Shown here in pieces: positions 1 to 7,285 of a DNA stretch of 64,000 nt (its first letter is position 1; every line of letters starts with the position of its first letter). This DNA is from Candidatus Magasanikbacteria bacterium RIFOXYC2_FULL_42_28 (GTDB lineage Bacteria > Patescibacteria > ABY1 > Magasanikbacterales > GWA2-37-8). The notes under the pieces are model-generated. The model worked only from the letters and a program-made list of their open reading frames with translations. It searched no databases and was not told the DNA's origin. The stretch is taken from NCBI GenBank assembly GCA_001784435.1, contig MFQZ01000010.1:1-64000 (forward strand). The letters run 5' to 3'. Position numbers and translations under genes: made by a program.

Positions 1-69
1 CTACCTTTATTTATATAATAAAGTTGGCGGAGAATTAAAATTTCGAAAAACAGTGTATATGCGAACCCA

Positions 70-98
70 TTGATAATTAAGCTAAAATACGATATAAT
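70..98 (+). promoter_or_regulatory. Sigma70-type promoter of the tyrosine recombinase gene
   Basis: TTGATA (70-75) and TATAAT (93-98) are separated by 17 bases, about 30 bases upstream of the ATG at 130. The TTG at 70 could be read as an in-frame start codon, but it is better explained as the -35 box. Confidence 0.7.
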
Positions 99-129
99 AT
101 TGGTGTTTACGTGTAATCATAATGGGGGT

Positions 130-987
130 ATGGAAACACATCAATATAATGAAAATTATCGTCCTAGCCGCGATCCGATGGAATTATTGCGCCAGGAAAT
201 GAAATTGCGTAATTTCAGCCCCAAGACCATCAAAAGTTATCTTAATTATACCATCAGGTTTATAAATTGGTCAAATCGGCCGATACGAGAAGTGACCGGC
301 AACGATATTAGGATGTTTTTGGAGTTTTTAGTTGATGGTCAGTCTTCGGCTTCTACTGTAAATACGGCCTATTCTGCTCTTCAATTCTATTTTGGTAATG
401 TTTTGGGGCGGAATTTCTTTATAAATATTCCGCGCGCGAAGAAATCACGTTATCTGCCGGTGATTTTATCAAAATCCGAAGTGGCGCGTCTGCTCGCGGC
501 TTTGACAAACCCTAAACACCACTGCATCGTTTCATTATTATATGGCGCGGGCTTGCGGGTGAGTGAGGTGGTGCGGATAAAAATGCTGGATATTGATTTT
601 GATCGGATGTTGTTGCGTATTTTTCAGGGGAAAGGGAAGAAGGATCGATTAACACTTTTGCCAAAGTCGCTTCATGAAATTTTACGAAAACAAAATAAAG
701 TTAAAAAGCCGACTGATTATCTGTTTACGCATGAGCACGGTATGGGGCGGTTGACCGAGCGCACTGTGCAAAAAGTGGTGGCATCGGCGGCAATGCGCGC
801 TGGTATTACCAAATCCGTTCATCCGCATATTTTACGCCACAGTTTTGCTACGCATTTGTTGGAAAGTGGCACAGATATTCGATATATTCAAGAATTGTTA
901 GGGCATGCGAATTTGCAGACGACGCAGATTTATACCCATGTTGCGAGTAATAATTTAGGGGCGATTGTGAGTCCGTTGGATTTATGA
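130..987 (+). CDS. Tyrosine recombinase, XerC/XerD type
   Basis: Site-specific tyrosine recombinase of 285 residues, the usual Xer size. The N-terminal half is a SAM-like core-binding domain (about residues 15-100). The C-terminal catalytic domain shows the full set: Arg143 in GAGLRVSEV, Lys168 in QGKGKKDR, His233 and Arg236 in HILRHSFATH, His259 in LLGHANLQ and the nucleophile Tyr268 in QIYTHV. Xer enzymes resolve chromosome dimers at dif sites; an integrase role is less likely because no att site or phage gene is nearby. ATG 130 was preferred to TTG 70, which is the promoter -35 box; a G-rich stretch lies just upstream of the ATG. The stop overlaps the next gene by 4 bases (ATGA), so the two are co-translated. 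Confidence 0.9.
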   Translation: METHQYNENYRPSRDPMELLRQEMKLRNFSPKTIKSYLNYTIRFINWSNRPIREVTGNDIRMFLEFLVDGQSSASTVNTAYSALQFYFGNVLGRNFFINIPRAKKSRYLPVILSKSEVARLLAALTNPKHHCIVSLLYGAGLRVSEVVRIKMLDIDFDRMLLRIFQGKGKKDRLTLLPKSLHEILRKQNKVKKPTDYLFTHEHGMGRLTERTVQKVVASAAMRAGITKSVHPHILRHSFATHLLESGTDIRYIQELLGHANLQTTQIYTHVASNNLGAIVSPLDL

Positions 988-1442
988 ATAATTTTGTTTT
1001 AATTTTACCAAATATTAGGAGCGCGCATAATGTCGGCGCGATTTTTCGTACGGCCGATGGGGCAGGAGTGGACAAGATATATTTGACTGGATATACGCCA
1101 CGGCCACCGCATCCGGGATTGGATAAAGTGGCTTTGGGGGCAGAGAAATCAGTGCTTTGGGAAGGGGTTTCTCAAGCCGGGCGGTTGGTTAAAAAGTTGA
1201 AAGCCGAGGGTTATAAAATTGTGGCCTTGGAACAAACGGAAAATAGTGTTAATATATATGAGTGGACGCCAGCGTTTCCGTTGGCCCTAATTGTTGGCAA
1301 TGAAAAAACCGGCGTGTCCAAAAGTTTATTAAAATATTGCGACGCGGTCGTGCATTTGCCGATGCTTGGAAAGAAGAATAGTTTGAATGTGAGTGTGGCG
1401 ACGGGTGTGGCGATGTACGAGATTGTGAGGAAAAGACAATAA
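984..1442 (+). CDS. RNA 2'-O-methyltransferase, SpoU/TrmH family
   Basis: A 152-residue SPOUT-fold methyltransferase using S-adenosylmethionine. Motif 1 is near the start (NIRSAHNVGAIFRTADG, with the catalytic-type Asn and Arg), motif 2 is LIVGNEKTGVS (about residue 108) and motif 3 is LPMLGKKNSLNVSVATGVA (about 125-143), which forms the trefoil-knot cofactor pocket. There is no N-terminal RNA-binding extension, so it is a minimal TrmL/TrmH-like enzyme and the modified RNA (tRNA or rRNA) cannot be told from sequence. It overlaps the recombinase stop codon by 4 bases. Confidence 0.88.
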   Translation: MNNFVLILPNIRSAHNVGAIFRTADGAGVDKIYLTGYTPRPPHPGLDKVALGAEKSVLWEGVSQAGRLVKKLKAEGYKIVALEQTENSVNIYEWTPAFPLALIVGNEKTGVSKSLLKYCDAVVHLPMLGKKNSLNVSVATGVAMYEIVRKRQ

Positions 1443-1450
1443 GACCGCAA

Positions 1451-1546
1451 TTGTCATTCCGAGCGTAGCCGAGGAATCCCTTAAATTTAACAGTATACTA
1501 AATGTCAGCGTTAAGGGATCCTTCGACTACGCTCAGGATGACAGTT
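1451..1546. repeat. Family E inverted repeat (TGTCATTCC type), full copy
   Basis: The left arm starts TTGTCATTCCGAGCGTAGCC and the right arm ends in a near-complement finishing GCTCAGGATGACAG, so the element folds into a long stem. AT-rich sequence lies between the arms. Related full or half copies lie at 9311-9388, 15741-15840, 20979-21009, 41229-41263, 47494-47529 and 48225-48258. Confidence 0.8.
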
Positions 1547-1548
1547 AA

Positions 1549-1580
1549 TGGAAATTGGAAATTTGGATTTTGAAATTATC
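1549..1580 (+). repeat. Half copy of the family A intergenic repeat
   Basis: The stretch beginning GGAAATTGGAAATTTGG and ending GAAATTATC is identical in type to the start-codon-proximal arm of family A repeats upstream of trxB, pyrF, folA and pilB. It ends 5 bases before the ATG at 1586. The opposite arm is missing here. Confidence 0.75.
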
Positions 1581-1585
1581 ACTGT

Positions 1586-2308
1586 ATGTCTGCTTCAACC
1601 TTAAATATATTTCGTATTTTTCACCGTGATTTGCCGGCTTTGTTTCCGGCTGATCGACGGGCAAAAATTCAGGAGGTTTTAAAGCGGTTGGAAAATAATC
1701 CCAATGTTAGCGTCGAAGAAATTGAAAACGCTTTGGTCGCGTTTGGGTATGAGGCCTGGCCGTGGCATAAGGCCAAGAGACATTTTTGGCAACGGGCTTG
1801 GGATAAATTGGGCGAACATTTTTTTGTGCCAAAATTGTCAGCGTCGCTTAAAGAAAAATATGGGGATTTTGTTTTGTGTGGCGGGACTTTGCGTGAGGTG
1901 CACGCGGGCGCGTCGGTGGATTATTTTAATATTGATGAACGGCGCGAGTTAATTGATGCCCTCACGCAATTAGAAAATGATTTGGCGCGACATGTTGATA
2001 CGCAAATTTCGGGCGTGGAAAAAGAACAATTTTTGCGTTTGGTGGATGAGTATCGGCTGGTGGCGGATAAAATAAAAGTAAAATTGGTGGAGTTGCGGAT
2101 GCTCGCTCAGGGAGAAAAAGATCATGTTAATTTGGTGCGGGAGATTAATGAAAAAGTGAAATTATTTGAGCACGGTTGGTGTTATTTAGCGCCCGAGCCG
2201 GATTACCGCGATGTCTGCGAGGCGGTGGAATTTTTTAAAGGACGAAAAAAAGATTTAAACCGGATGCGTGGGGCGCATTTAATTCCGGAGGTTAATTTTT
2301 ATTTGTAA
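1586..2308 (+). CDS. Conserved-looking hypothetical protein, 240 residues
   Basis: Not recognised. It is soluble, with no signal peptide or membrane segment, and mixed-charge alpha-helical in character, with a Trp-rich patch (EAWPWHKAKRHFWQRAW, about residues 55-75) and a probable helical bundle from about 110 to 190. Its product would end 4 bases before the HD hydrolase gene, so the two are probably one transcript. The start codon follows a half copy of the family A repeat rather than a Shine-Dalgarno site. The coding reading is supported by length, base composition like its neighbours, and tight packing with the next gene. Confidence 0.75.
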   Translation: MSASTLNIFRIFHRDLPALFPADRRAKIQEVLKRLENNPNVSVEEIENALVAFGYEAWPWHKAKRHFWQRAWDKLGEHFFVPKLSASLKEKYGDFVLCGGTLREVHAGASVDYFNIDERRELIDALTQLENDLARHVDTQISGVEKEQFLRLVDEYRLVADKIKVKLVELRMLAQGEKDHVNLVREINEKVKLFEHGWCYLAPEPDYRDVCEAVEFFKGRKKDLNRMRGAHLIPEVNFYL

Positions 2309-2312
2309 AATT

Positions 2313-2897
2313 ATGTTCAAAAGGGATTTGGATTTTTTGTTTGAAATTGCTTCTTTGCGTAATGTTCCGCGCGGCTGGCGTCAGCATTTGGGGATGGACT
2401 GCGCCAGTGTTTTGGAGCACATTGTTCGGACGGCTTTTTTGGCTTTGATTATTGCCAGGCGTGAGGGGGCCGATGAAAACAAGGTGATGAAAATGGCGAT
2501 GTTTCATGACTTGCCCGAGGCACGCGTGTCGGATTTGAGTTATGTGCAAAAGGTGTACGCGTCAGCGGATGAAGAGCGTGCCACAGCCGATATGTTGAAA
2601 GATACCAGTTTGGAAGATTTTACGGATTTATTTGCCGAAGAACAAGCGCGAGAAACTTTAGAAGCTAAAATAGTTAAAGACGCGGATAATTTAGATATTG
2701 ATTTGGAATTGCGAGAACTTGCCAGTTTGGGCTCGCCGTTGCCGGGAAAATGGAAACATATCCGCACCGCGGTGCGTAATAAAAAATTATTTACCAAAAC
2801 CGCTCGTCAAATTTGGGACGAAATTCAAAAGTCCGATGTCCATGATTGGCATTTAAGCATGAATAAATATTTGACCGGCAAAGACAAGGTGATATAA
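2313..2897 (+). CDS. HD-domain hydrolase (YfbR/HDDC2-like)
   Basis: A 194-residue HD-domain metal-dependent phosphohydrolase. The metal ligands read in order: His36 (SVLEHIVRT), His65-Asp66 (MFHDLPEA) and Asp123 or Asp125 (KDADNLD). This arrangement, with the E of DLPEA after the HD pair, matches the YfbR/HDDC2 group, known for 5'-deoxynucleotidase activity; that activity here is inferred only. It lies 4 bases downstream of the preceding unknown gene and is closed by a clear terminator. Confidence 0.82.
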   Translation: MFKRDLDFLFEIASLRNVPRGWRQHLGMDCASVLEHIVRTAFLALIIARREGADENKVMKMAMFHDLPEARVSDLSYVQKVYASADEERATADMLKDTSLEDFTDLFAEEQARETLEAKIVKDADNLDIDLELRELASLGSPLPGKWKHIRTAVRNKKLFTKTARQIWDEIQKSDVHDWHLSMNKYLTGKDKVI

Positions 2898-2901
2898 ACT
2901 T

Positions 2902-2930
2902 AAACCCGCCTCATCGGCGGGTTTTTTTTA
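2902..2930. terminator. Intrinsic terminator between convergent genes
   Basis: Stem AAACCCGCC / GGCGGG with loop TCATC followed by eight T on the plus strand. It ends the HD hydrolase transcript and may also serve the convergent PfkB gene. Confidence 0.85.
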
Positions 2931-2931
2931 T

Positions 2932-3918
2932 TTAGTTTATCTTTTTTGGTTTAATGTCGCTATATTTTTTTATCATTTTTTCTAATTCTTTGCGATTAAG
3001 TAAGCCCGCCTGCGCGCCGACGGCGGAAATTACCCCACAACTATTGGCAATGCCCCATTGGAGAGCGACTTGGGGCGAATGGCCGTTAATTTTAGCGGCG
3101 ATATATCCAGCAGAAAACGCATCGCCGGCGCCGGTTTTAGCAACTACTTTCACCGGAAAACTTGCTAAATGGTAAACATCATCAATGTTGCCGGCATACG
3201 CCCCGCGCGCGGCATCGGTGATGACCACTTCATCCGGTCCCAGTTTTAAAAGTTCGTGAATTAACGCGGTTGTGGATTTTTCTTTTTTCAAAGTTGTGCC
3301 TAAAATTATTTCTGCTTCTTCTAAATTAATAATTAAGGTGTCCACGGCCGGAAGCAGGGCGCGGATATCGGCCACGTTATGTTTTAATTGGTGCGAGCCG
3401 GGCGTGTAGGCCAAGCGCACGGTCGCGTGTTTGGCAATATATTTTAAAAGCGTTTCGTGGAGCGGTTTTAGGCCTTCGGATAAACCGGTTAAATAAATCC
3501 AGTCCGTAGGTGGGAAATTTTTCGGCCAAACATAGTCGCGTTTGCCATGTTGTGATAAAATTGTGCGTTCGCCTTGAAAATTTAAAATTACCGAGTAGCG
3601 AGTGGGCGGTTTTTTGCTTTTAGAAACCAAGCTAATATCCACGCCGGCTTTTTTTATTGTGTCTAAAATAATTTGGCCGTTAGAGTCAGTGCCGACATCG
3701 GCTAACAGGGCAGTTTGCAATCCCAGTTTGGTCGCGCCGACCGCCACATTAGCCCCGTCGCCACCCACAGTTTGGTAACTTTCGCGCACTGGTACTTTGG
3801 CCGCGTAATCTAAACATAGCCGGCACCGAGAGTGGTCAACATCGCACTCCACTGACGCGTTGTCAATCATTATTTGGGTATCAATCGTGGCGTCGCCGAT
3901 AACGACAAGGTGCTTCAT
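2932..3918 (-). CDS. PfkB-family carbohydrate kinase
   Basis: A 328-residue ribokinase/PfkB-fold sugar kinase. The N-terminal glycine motif is GGDGANVAVGATKLG (about residues 52-66). The C-terminal signature contains TGAGDAFSAGY (about 263-273), with the catalytic Asp in GAGD and the anion hole glycines. An insertion containing four Cys/His residues (VECDVDHSRCRLCLDY, about residues 23-38) sits in the lid region and could bind a metal; this is unusual for the family. The substrate cannot be assigned (fructose, ribose, adenosine or a sugar phosphate). The gene starts inside the stop codon of a small membrane protein gene, so they form one operon. Confidence 0.85.
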   Translation of the reverse strand: MKHLVVIGDATIDTQIMIDNASVECDVDHSRCRLCLDYAAKVPVRESYQTVGGDGANVAVGATKLGLQTALLADVGTDSNGQIILDTIKKAGVDISLVSKSKKPPTRYSVILNFQGERTILSQHGKRDYVWPKNFPPTDWIYLTGLSEGLKPLHETLLKYIAKHATVRLAYTPGSHQLKHNVADIRALLPAVDTLIINLEEAEIILGTTLKKEKSTTALIHELLKLGPDEVVITDAARGAYAGNIDDVYHLASFPVKVVAKTGAGDAFSAGYIAAKINGHSPQVALQWGIANSCGVISAVGAQAGLLNRKELEKMIKKYSDIKPKKIN

Positions 3919-4217
3919 ATTTTTGGCGGTTCATTTTTCACCCCATGATCTTTGTGGTAGCCAATCATAATTTCAATAAATTCTACAAAACTGGCGGCGG
4001 CGAGTCCGGACATAGCGATTGAGAAAATTATATTCCCAATCCAAAGCGCGTAAACCAGTAAACAGGCGGCTCCAACAAAAAACACCGCGTCTTGGCGTTT
4101 TTCCGCGTCCAAAAATACGCCATAAGCGATTAAAAATGCTCCCAAACCGGCGACGACATTGACGACGATATCAATGAGTGGCCAGGGGAGGGTGGGGAGG
4201 AAGGATGCGAGAGGCAT
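3915..4217 (-). CDS. Small membrane protein, 100 residues
   Basis: Not recognised. Three hydrophobic helices are visible (about residues 9-29, 40-57 and 60-78) with a short charged tail ending in EPPKI. Its stop overlaps the ATG of the PfkB kinase by 4 bases. A family A repeat lies 45 bases upstream. Confidence 0.7.
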   Translation of the reverse strand: MPLASFLPTLPWPLIDIVVNVVAGLGAFLIAYGVFLDAEKRQDAVFFVGAACLLVYALWIGNIIFSIAMSGLAAASFVEFIEIMIGYHKDHGVKNEPPKI

Positions 4218-4260
4218 AGGGTTAAAATTTAAGAATGAAGATTATTAAATAATGTGATTA

Positions 4261-4370
4261 ATGTCAAATTTCCAATTTCCAATGTCAAATCAAATCCAAA
4301 ACCCAAATTACAAATTTGATATTTTAATTTTGACATTGATTTGAAATTGGAAATTTGGATTTTGAAATTC
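4261..4370. repeat. Family A inverted repeat, copy 1
   Basis: An AT-rich inverted repeat of about 110 bp made of the words TTTCCAATTTCCAATGTC and GAAATTGGAAATTTGG, filling the gap between the trxB stop and the small membrane protein gene. Here the GGATTTTGAAATT arm faces the trxB stop codon, the opposite orientation to copies 2, 3, 5 and 6. Confidence 0.85.
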
Positions 4371-4373
4371 ACG

Positions 4374-5318
4374 TTACTTCCATCTATTAATATACTCTAT
4401 CGTGGCAAGCGACGCAATAATTCCCTGCCCAACCGAAATGCCGATTTGTTTGTAGGGGATATTGGTAACATCGCCGGCGGCAAAAATCCCCGGGATATTG
4501 GTTTTGCATTTGGCGTCCACGATAATTTCGCCGAGCGGAGTTTTCGTAACAATGTCGGCGAATTGGGAGTTAGGAATTTGGCCGATGTGGACCATCACGC
4601 CTTGGGTGGGAATTGTTTTTTCTTCGCCGGTGTCAGTTTTGTAAGTCAGGCCGTCCACGCGCGCCTCGCCATTAATTTTGGTGGTGGTGGCGCTGTAAAT
4701 TATTTCGATATTAGGCAGTGATTTTACTTTGTCCACCAAAATTGTTTCGCCTTTGGGGAAGCCACCGTTGGTGTCTTTGGTGTCGGCGTATTTACTAATT
4801 AAATAAACTTTGGACGCAATATTAGCCATCATTAAAGCTGATTCCAAAGCCGAGTTGCCCGAGCCAATGGTGGCGGTAATTTTATTTTTAAATAATGGCC
4901 CATCGCAAACCGTGCAATAAGTAACGCCTTTTTGATACAATTCTTTTTCGCCCGGCACCTGCAAATGGCGTGGGTGAATGCCGGTGGCGATAATGACGGT
5001 TTTGGTTTCGTAGGTGCTGATTTTGCCGATGGCGTTTTTGGCCGTAACGATGTGGTAATTTTCTTTTGATTCTATTTTTGACGCGCGCAAGCCCTCGTCA
5101 ATTTCCACGCCATACGAACGCACATGTTCGGTAAATTTTTTGGCCAGTTCAAATCCTTGGATTTCAATATTTCCTGGCCAGTTGTTCACGACGCCGGAAA
5201 GCGCCACTTCACCGCCAAGGTCGTCAGTAACAATTTTAAAATTTAATTTGCGGCGGGCGGCGTAAATGGCTGCGGCACTGCCGGCGGCGGAACCGCCGAT
5301 GATGATTAGGTCAAACAT
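4374..5318 (-). CDS. trxB: Thioredoxin reductase
   Basis: An FAD/NADPH-dependent thioredoxin-disulfide reductase of 314 residues, the normal family length. The FAD-binding Rossmann motif is at the N terminus (IIIGGSAAGSAA), the redox-active pair is Cys135-Cys138 (CTVCDG), the NADPH motif is GSGNSALESA (about residue 153) and the second FAD motif is GIFAAGDVTN near the C terminus. The flavin motif GGSAAG departs slightly from the usual GxGPAG. ATG 5318 was chosen because the 19 codons upstream come from the family A repeat and precede the natural start MFDLIIIGG. No thioredoxin gene is adjacent. It lies downstream of rpiB and rpe on the same strand. Confidence 0.92.
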   Translation of the reverse strand: MFDLIIIGGSAAGSAAAIYAARRKLNFKIVTDDLGGEVALSGVVNNWPGNIEIQGFELAKKFTEHVRSYGVEIDEGLRASKIESKENYHIVTAKNAIGKISTYETKTVIIATGIHPRHLQVPGEKELYQKGVTYCTVCDGPLFKNKITATIGSGNSALESALMMANIASKVYLISKYADTKDTNGGFPKGETILVDKVKSLPNIEIIYSATTTKINGEARVDGLTYKTDTGEEKTIPTQGVMVHIGQIPNSQFADIVTKTPLGEIIVDAKCKTNIPGIFAAGDVTNIPYKQIGISVGQGIIASLATIEYINRWK

Positions 5319-5431
5319 AATATTGATAATTTCAAAATCCAAATTTTCAATTTCCAAGATAATGACCAATGTCAAATTTGTTATTTGGATTTTGGATTTG
5401 ATTTGACATTGGAAATTGGAAATTTGACATT
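5319..5431. repeat. Family A inverted repeat, copy 2
   Basis: Fills the space between the rpe stop codon and the trxB ATG almost exactly. On the minus strand it reads from AATGTCAAATTTCCAATTTC to GGATTTTGAAATTATCA, then five bases, then the trxB ATG. Arms are complementary over about 35 bases with mismatches. Confidence 0.88.
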
Positions 5432-5434
5432 CGT

Positions 5435-6253
5435 TTAAGACAGTTTATTTAATAATTGCTCGTACACCTTACCCATATCCTTCGCCTTCGTCAACGTGCT
5501 TCCCACATTGAAAATATCCACTCCCCAGGATTTTATTTCTTGGATATTTTCCAATTTCACGCCACCGTCAACCGCGATGAGTGGTATTTTTTTTGTCTGT
5601 TTTTTCAAACATTGTTTAAGTTGTTTGATTTTTTCGCCTACTTCCGGTCGAAATGGATTGCCTTGTCGGCCCGGGGCGACCGTTAAAAATAGTATCACAT
5701 TTACCAAATTAGCGTAAGGGACAACAGTGCCAAAATTGGTTTGAGGCGAAAGGGCGATGCCGGCTTCCCAGCCATAAGATTTAATTTTGGCAATGACCGC
5801 TTGAGGGTCGGCAACGCCTTCAATGTGAAAAATAGCGCGAAAAATATTTTCAACCGGACGCCATGTTGCCAATTCTTTAATTGGATCTTTAACCATCAGA
5901 TGCAGTTCCCATTTCAGCGGGCTGTTTAAGTTATTTATCTCCGCGCGTTCTGAAAATGATTTAGCGCTTACCAATTGTCCGTCCATGACATCAATTTGAA
6001 CATAGTCGGCAAATTTCTCCGCTTGCGCGGTTTGGGTTTTAAACACTTCAAAATCATCAGTTAAGATTGTCAGGGCGATTTTATTAGAAGTTGAATACCT
6101 CGCCACTTTGTGGCGGGTATTCAACAAATATAGATATGTCAGCGGAGCCGACACTTTGTCTAAAAAGCCCGCCCAGATGCCTCGCGGCTTTGCCGCGAGG
6201 TCGGGCTTATTTTTTGTTTTCAAATTCAGTAATTTTTTGAATACGGCGAGCAT
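5435..6253 (-). CDS. rpe: Ribulose-phosphate 3-epimerase family protein
   Basis: A TIM-barrel epimerase interconverting ribulose 5-phosphate and xylulose 5-phosphate in the pentose-phosphate pathway. Visible motifs are VQIDVMDG (catalytic Asp), ELHLMVKDP (His), VAPGRQGNPF (phosphate loop), IAVDGGV (second catalytic Asp) and NVGSTL. The family is normally about 220 residues; this reading frame has about 55 extra N-terminal residues, partly encoded by two GC-rich hairpins at 6090-6207. The true start may therefore lie further in, for example GTG at 6106. The frame overlaps the end of rpiB, its pathway partner. Family assignment is firm; the start is not. Confidence 0.83.
   Translation of the reverse strand: MLAVFKKLLNLKTKNKPDLAAKPRGIWAGFLDKVSAPLTYLYLLNTRHKVARYSTSNKIALTILTDDFEVFKTQTAQAEKFADYVQIDVMDGQLVSAKSFSERAEINNLNSPLKWELHLMVKDPIKELATWRPVENIFRAIFHIEGVADPQAVIAKIKSYGWEAGIALSPQTNFGTVVPYANLVNVILFLTVAPGRQGNPFRPEVGEKIKQLKQCLKKQTKKIPLIAVDGGVKLENIQEIKSWGVDIFNVGSTLTKAKDMGKVYEQLLNKLS
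6090..6207. repeat. Two hairpins inside the rpiB-rpe junction
   Basis: The first palindrome pairs TTGAATACC with GGTATTCAA around a CCACTTTGTGG core (about 6090-6124). The second pairs AAGCCCG with CGGGCTT and CCTCGCGG with CCGCGAGG (about 6163-6207) and includes the rpiB stop codon. They are read through by the extended rpe frame. Confidence 0.65.
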
Positions 6254-6659
6254 ATTTAGGGTTATCAGTTCTAAATTCAGTTTCTAAAAATTTTTTGACA
6301 ATGGCACGGGCGTGTTCGGTGGAGAGAAATTTACCGGATAAGCCGAGAACATTGGCGTCGTCGTCTTTACGCGCCCATTCGGTGTTTTCGATGCTATGAC
6401 CGATGGTGGCGCGGATGCCTTCTACCTTGTTAGCGGCGATTATTGCCCCATCGGCCGATGTGCAAATCATAATTCCGAAATTATCTTTTTTTTCTATTAC
6501 TTTTTTTCCTAACTTAAAAGCATAATCCGGATAATCATCTTCCGGGTCCAGCGTGTATGGCCCCAAATCTTCCACTTCTTTTTTCAGTTGTTTGGTAAGA
6601 TAGGCGACAAGGTGTTTTTTAAGTTCAAAACCCCCGTGGTCGCTGGCGATGTAGAGCAT
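6207..6659 (-). CDS. rpiB: Ribose-5-phosphate isomerase B (RpiB/LacAB family)
   Basis: A 150-residue RpiB enzyme interconverting ribose 5-phosphate and ribulose 5-phosphate. The family N terminus is MLYIASDHGGFELKKHL; the catalytic-type Cys66 lies in GIMICTSADGAI, followed by AANKVEGIRA and the helix with DDDANVLGLSG. The usual C-G-T-G-x-G loop is replaced by C-T-S-A-D-G, so ligand contacts could differ. ATG 6659 was chosen because it fits the conserved N terminus and lies just downstream of a promoter; an upstream ATG at 6713 overlaps that promoter. Paired with rpe. Confidence 0.88.
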   Translation of the reverse strand: MLYIASDHGGFELKKHLVAYLTKQLKKEVEDLGPYTLDPEDDYPDYAFKLGKKVIEKKDNFGIMICTSADGAIIAANKVEGIRATIGHSIENTEWARKDDDANVLGLSGKFLSTEHARAIVKKFLETEFRTDNPKYARRIQKITEFENKK

Positions 6660-6684
6660 AGGTTTGGTATGTTTAAGTGAAGGT

Positions 6685-6713
6685 ATTATATCTTGTTTTT
6701 GAGATATTGACAA
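6685..6713 (-). promoter_or_regulatory. Promoter of rpiB
   Basis: On the minus strand TTGTCA (6713-6708) and TATAAT (6690-6685) are 17 bases apart, placing the transcript start about 20 bases before the ATG at 6659. It is divergent from the toxin-antitoxin promoter. Confidence 0.7.
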
Positions 6714-6719
6714 ATAGCA

Positions 6720-6748
6720 TTGACAGCCATTTATTTGTATGTTAAACT
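6720..6748 (+). promoter_or_regulatory. Promoter of the toxin-antitoxin pair
   Basis: TTGACA (6720-6725) and TAAACT (6743-6748) with a 17-base spacer, about 30 bases before the antitoxin ATG. Its -35 box starts 7 bases from the rpiB -35 box, so binding of the antitoxin here could affect both transcripts. Confidence 0.7.
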
Positions 6749-6778
6749 ATAAGTAACTTAAAGATTAACTTTAATTTT

Positions 6779-7003
6779 ATGAATAATGCTGAAAAAATCG
6801 TGGGCGTAAAAAAATTGCGCGAAAATTTGGATGAATATATCGCTAAAATTGCCCAAGGCAACAGTTTTGTGGTGGTGCGCCGATCGGAGCCTGTGTTTAC
6901 TATCGCGCCAGTGGATGATGAGTCGGCTTGGGAAGAAGTCGTGGATTTTACGAAAATTAAAAAAGGCGGAGTGAAAATTGAAGAAATTTTGGCGCGGATT
7001 TAA
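6779..7003 (+). CDS. Phd/YefM-type antitoxin
   Basis: A 74-residue type II antitoxin of the Phd/YefM fold. The N-terminal DNA-binding half reads VGVKKLRENLDEYIAKIAQG followed by SFVVVRRSEPVFTIAP, which is the family pattern (autoregulation at the promoter), and the C-terminal part (from about residue 48) is the flexible toxin-wrapping tail. The stop codon is one base before the toxin ATG. Pairing with a RelE-like gene and its own promoter supports a toxin-antitoxin module. Confidence 0.82.
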   Translation: MNNAEKIVGVKKLRENLDEYIAKIAQGNSFVVVRRSEPVFTIAPVDDESAWEEVVDFTKIKKGGVKIEEILARI

Positions 7004-7004
7004 T

Positions 7005-7250
7005 ATGGTGGATAAAATTACCAAGTCGTTAAATAAATTTTCCGATTCCGAGCGAGCCATGGTAAAGAAAATTTTAGTTGCCTTAAATAGTGGCAATTTT
7101 TCCGGCCTAGATTTAAAAAAATTAAAAAGTCATGAAAATATTTTTAGAATTAGAAAAGGCAAAATCAGGATTATTTATCGTCTGCAAAGTGGACAAATAT
7201 ATTTACTGGCAGTTGAAAAAAGAAATGATAACACGTATAATAGTATTTAG
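7005..7250 (+). CDS. RelE/ParE-superfamily toxin
   Basis: An 81-residue RelE/ParE-fold protein. The core strands read HENIFRIRKGKIRIIYRL and IYLLAVEKRND, matching the family's pattern of Arg residues on the central sheet and a late Lys/Arg. RelE members cleave mRNA in the ribosomal A site; ParE members poison gyrase. Which applies is not decidable here. ATG 7005 follows the antitoxin stop by one base; an upstream in-frame ATG at 6978 lies inside the antitoxin and is less likely. Confidence 0.78.
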   Translation: MVDKITKSLNKFSDSERAMVKKILVALNSGNFSGLDLKKLKSHENIFRIRKGKIRIIYRLQSGQIYLLAVEKRNDNTYNSI

Positions 7251-7285
7251 TAGATTTTAATCATTTCCTTCACTACATATCGATT

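Noticed and set aside
70..129. TTG start of the recombinase at 70
   Set aside because: It coincides with the -35 box of a good promoter; the ATG at 130 gives the normal protein length.
5319..5375. N-terminal extension of TrxB (19 residues); similar ones for PyrF, FolA and PilB
   Set aside because: These codons are family A repeat sequence in all cases and precede the natural family start.
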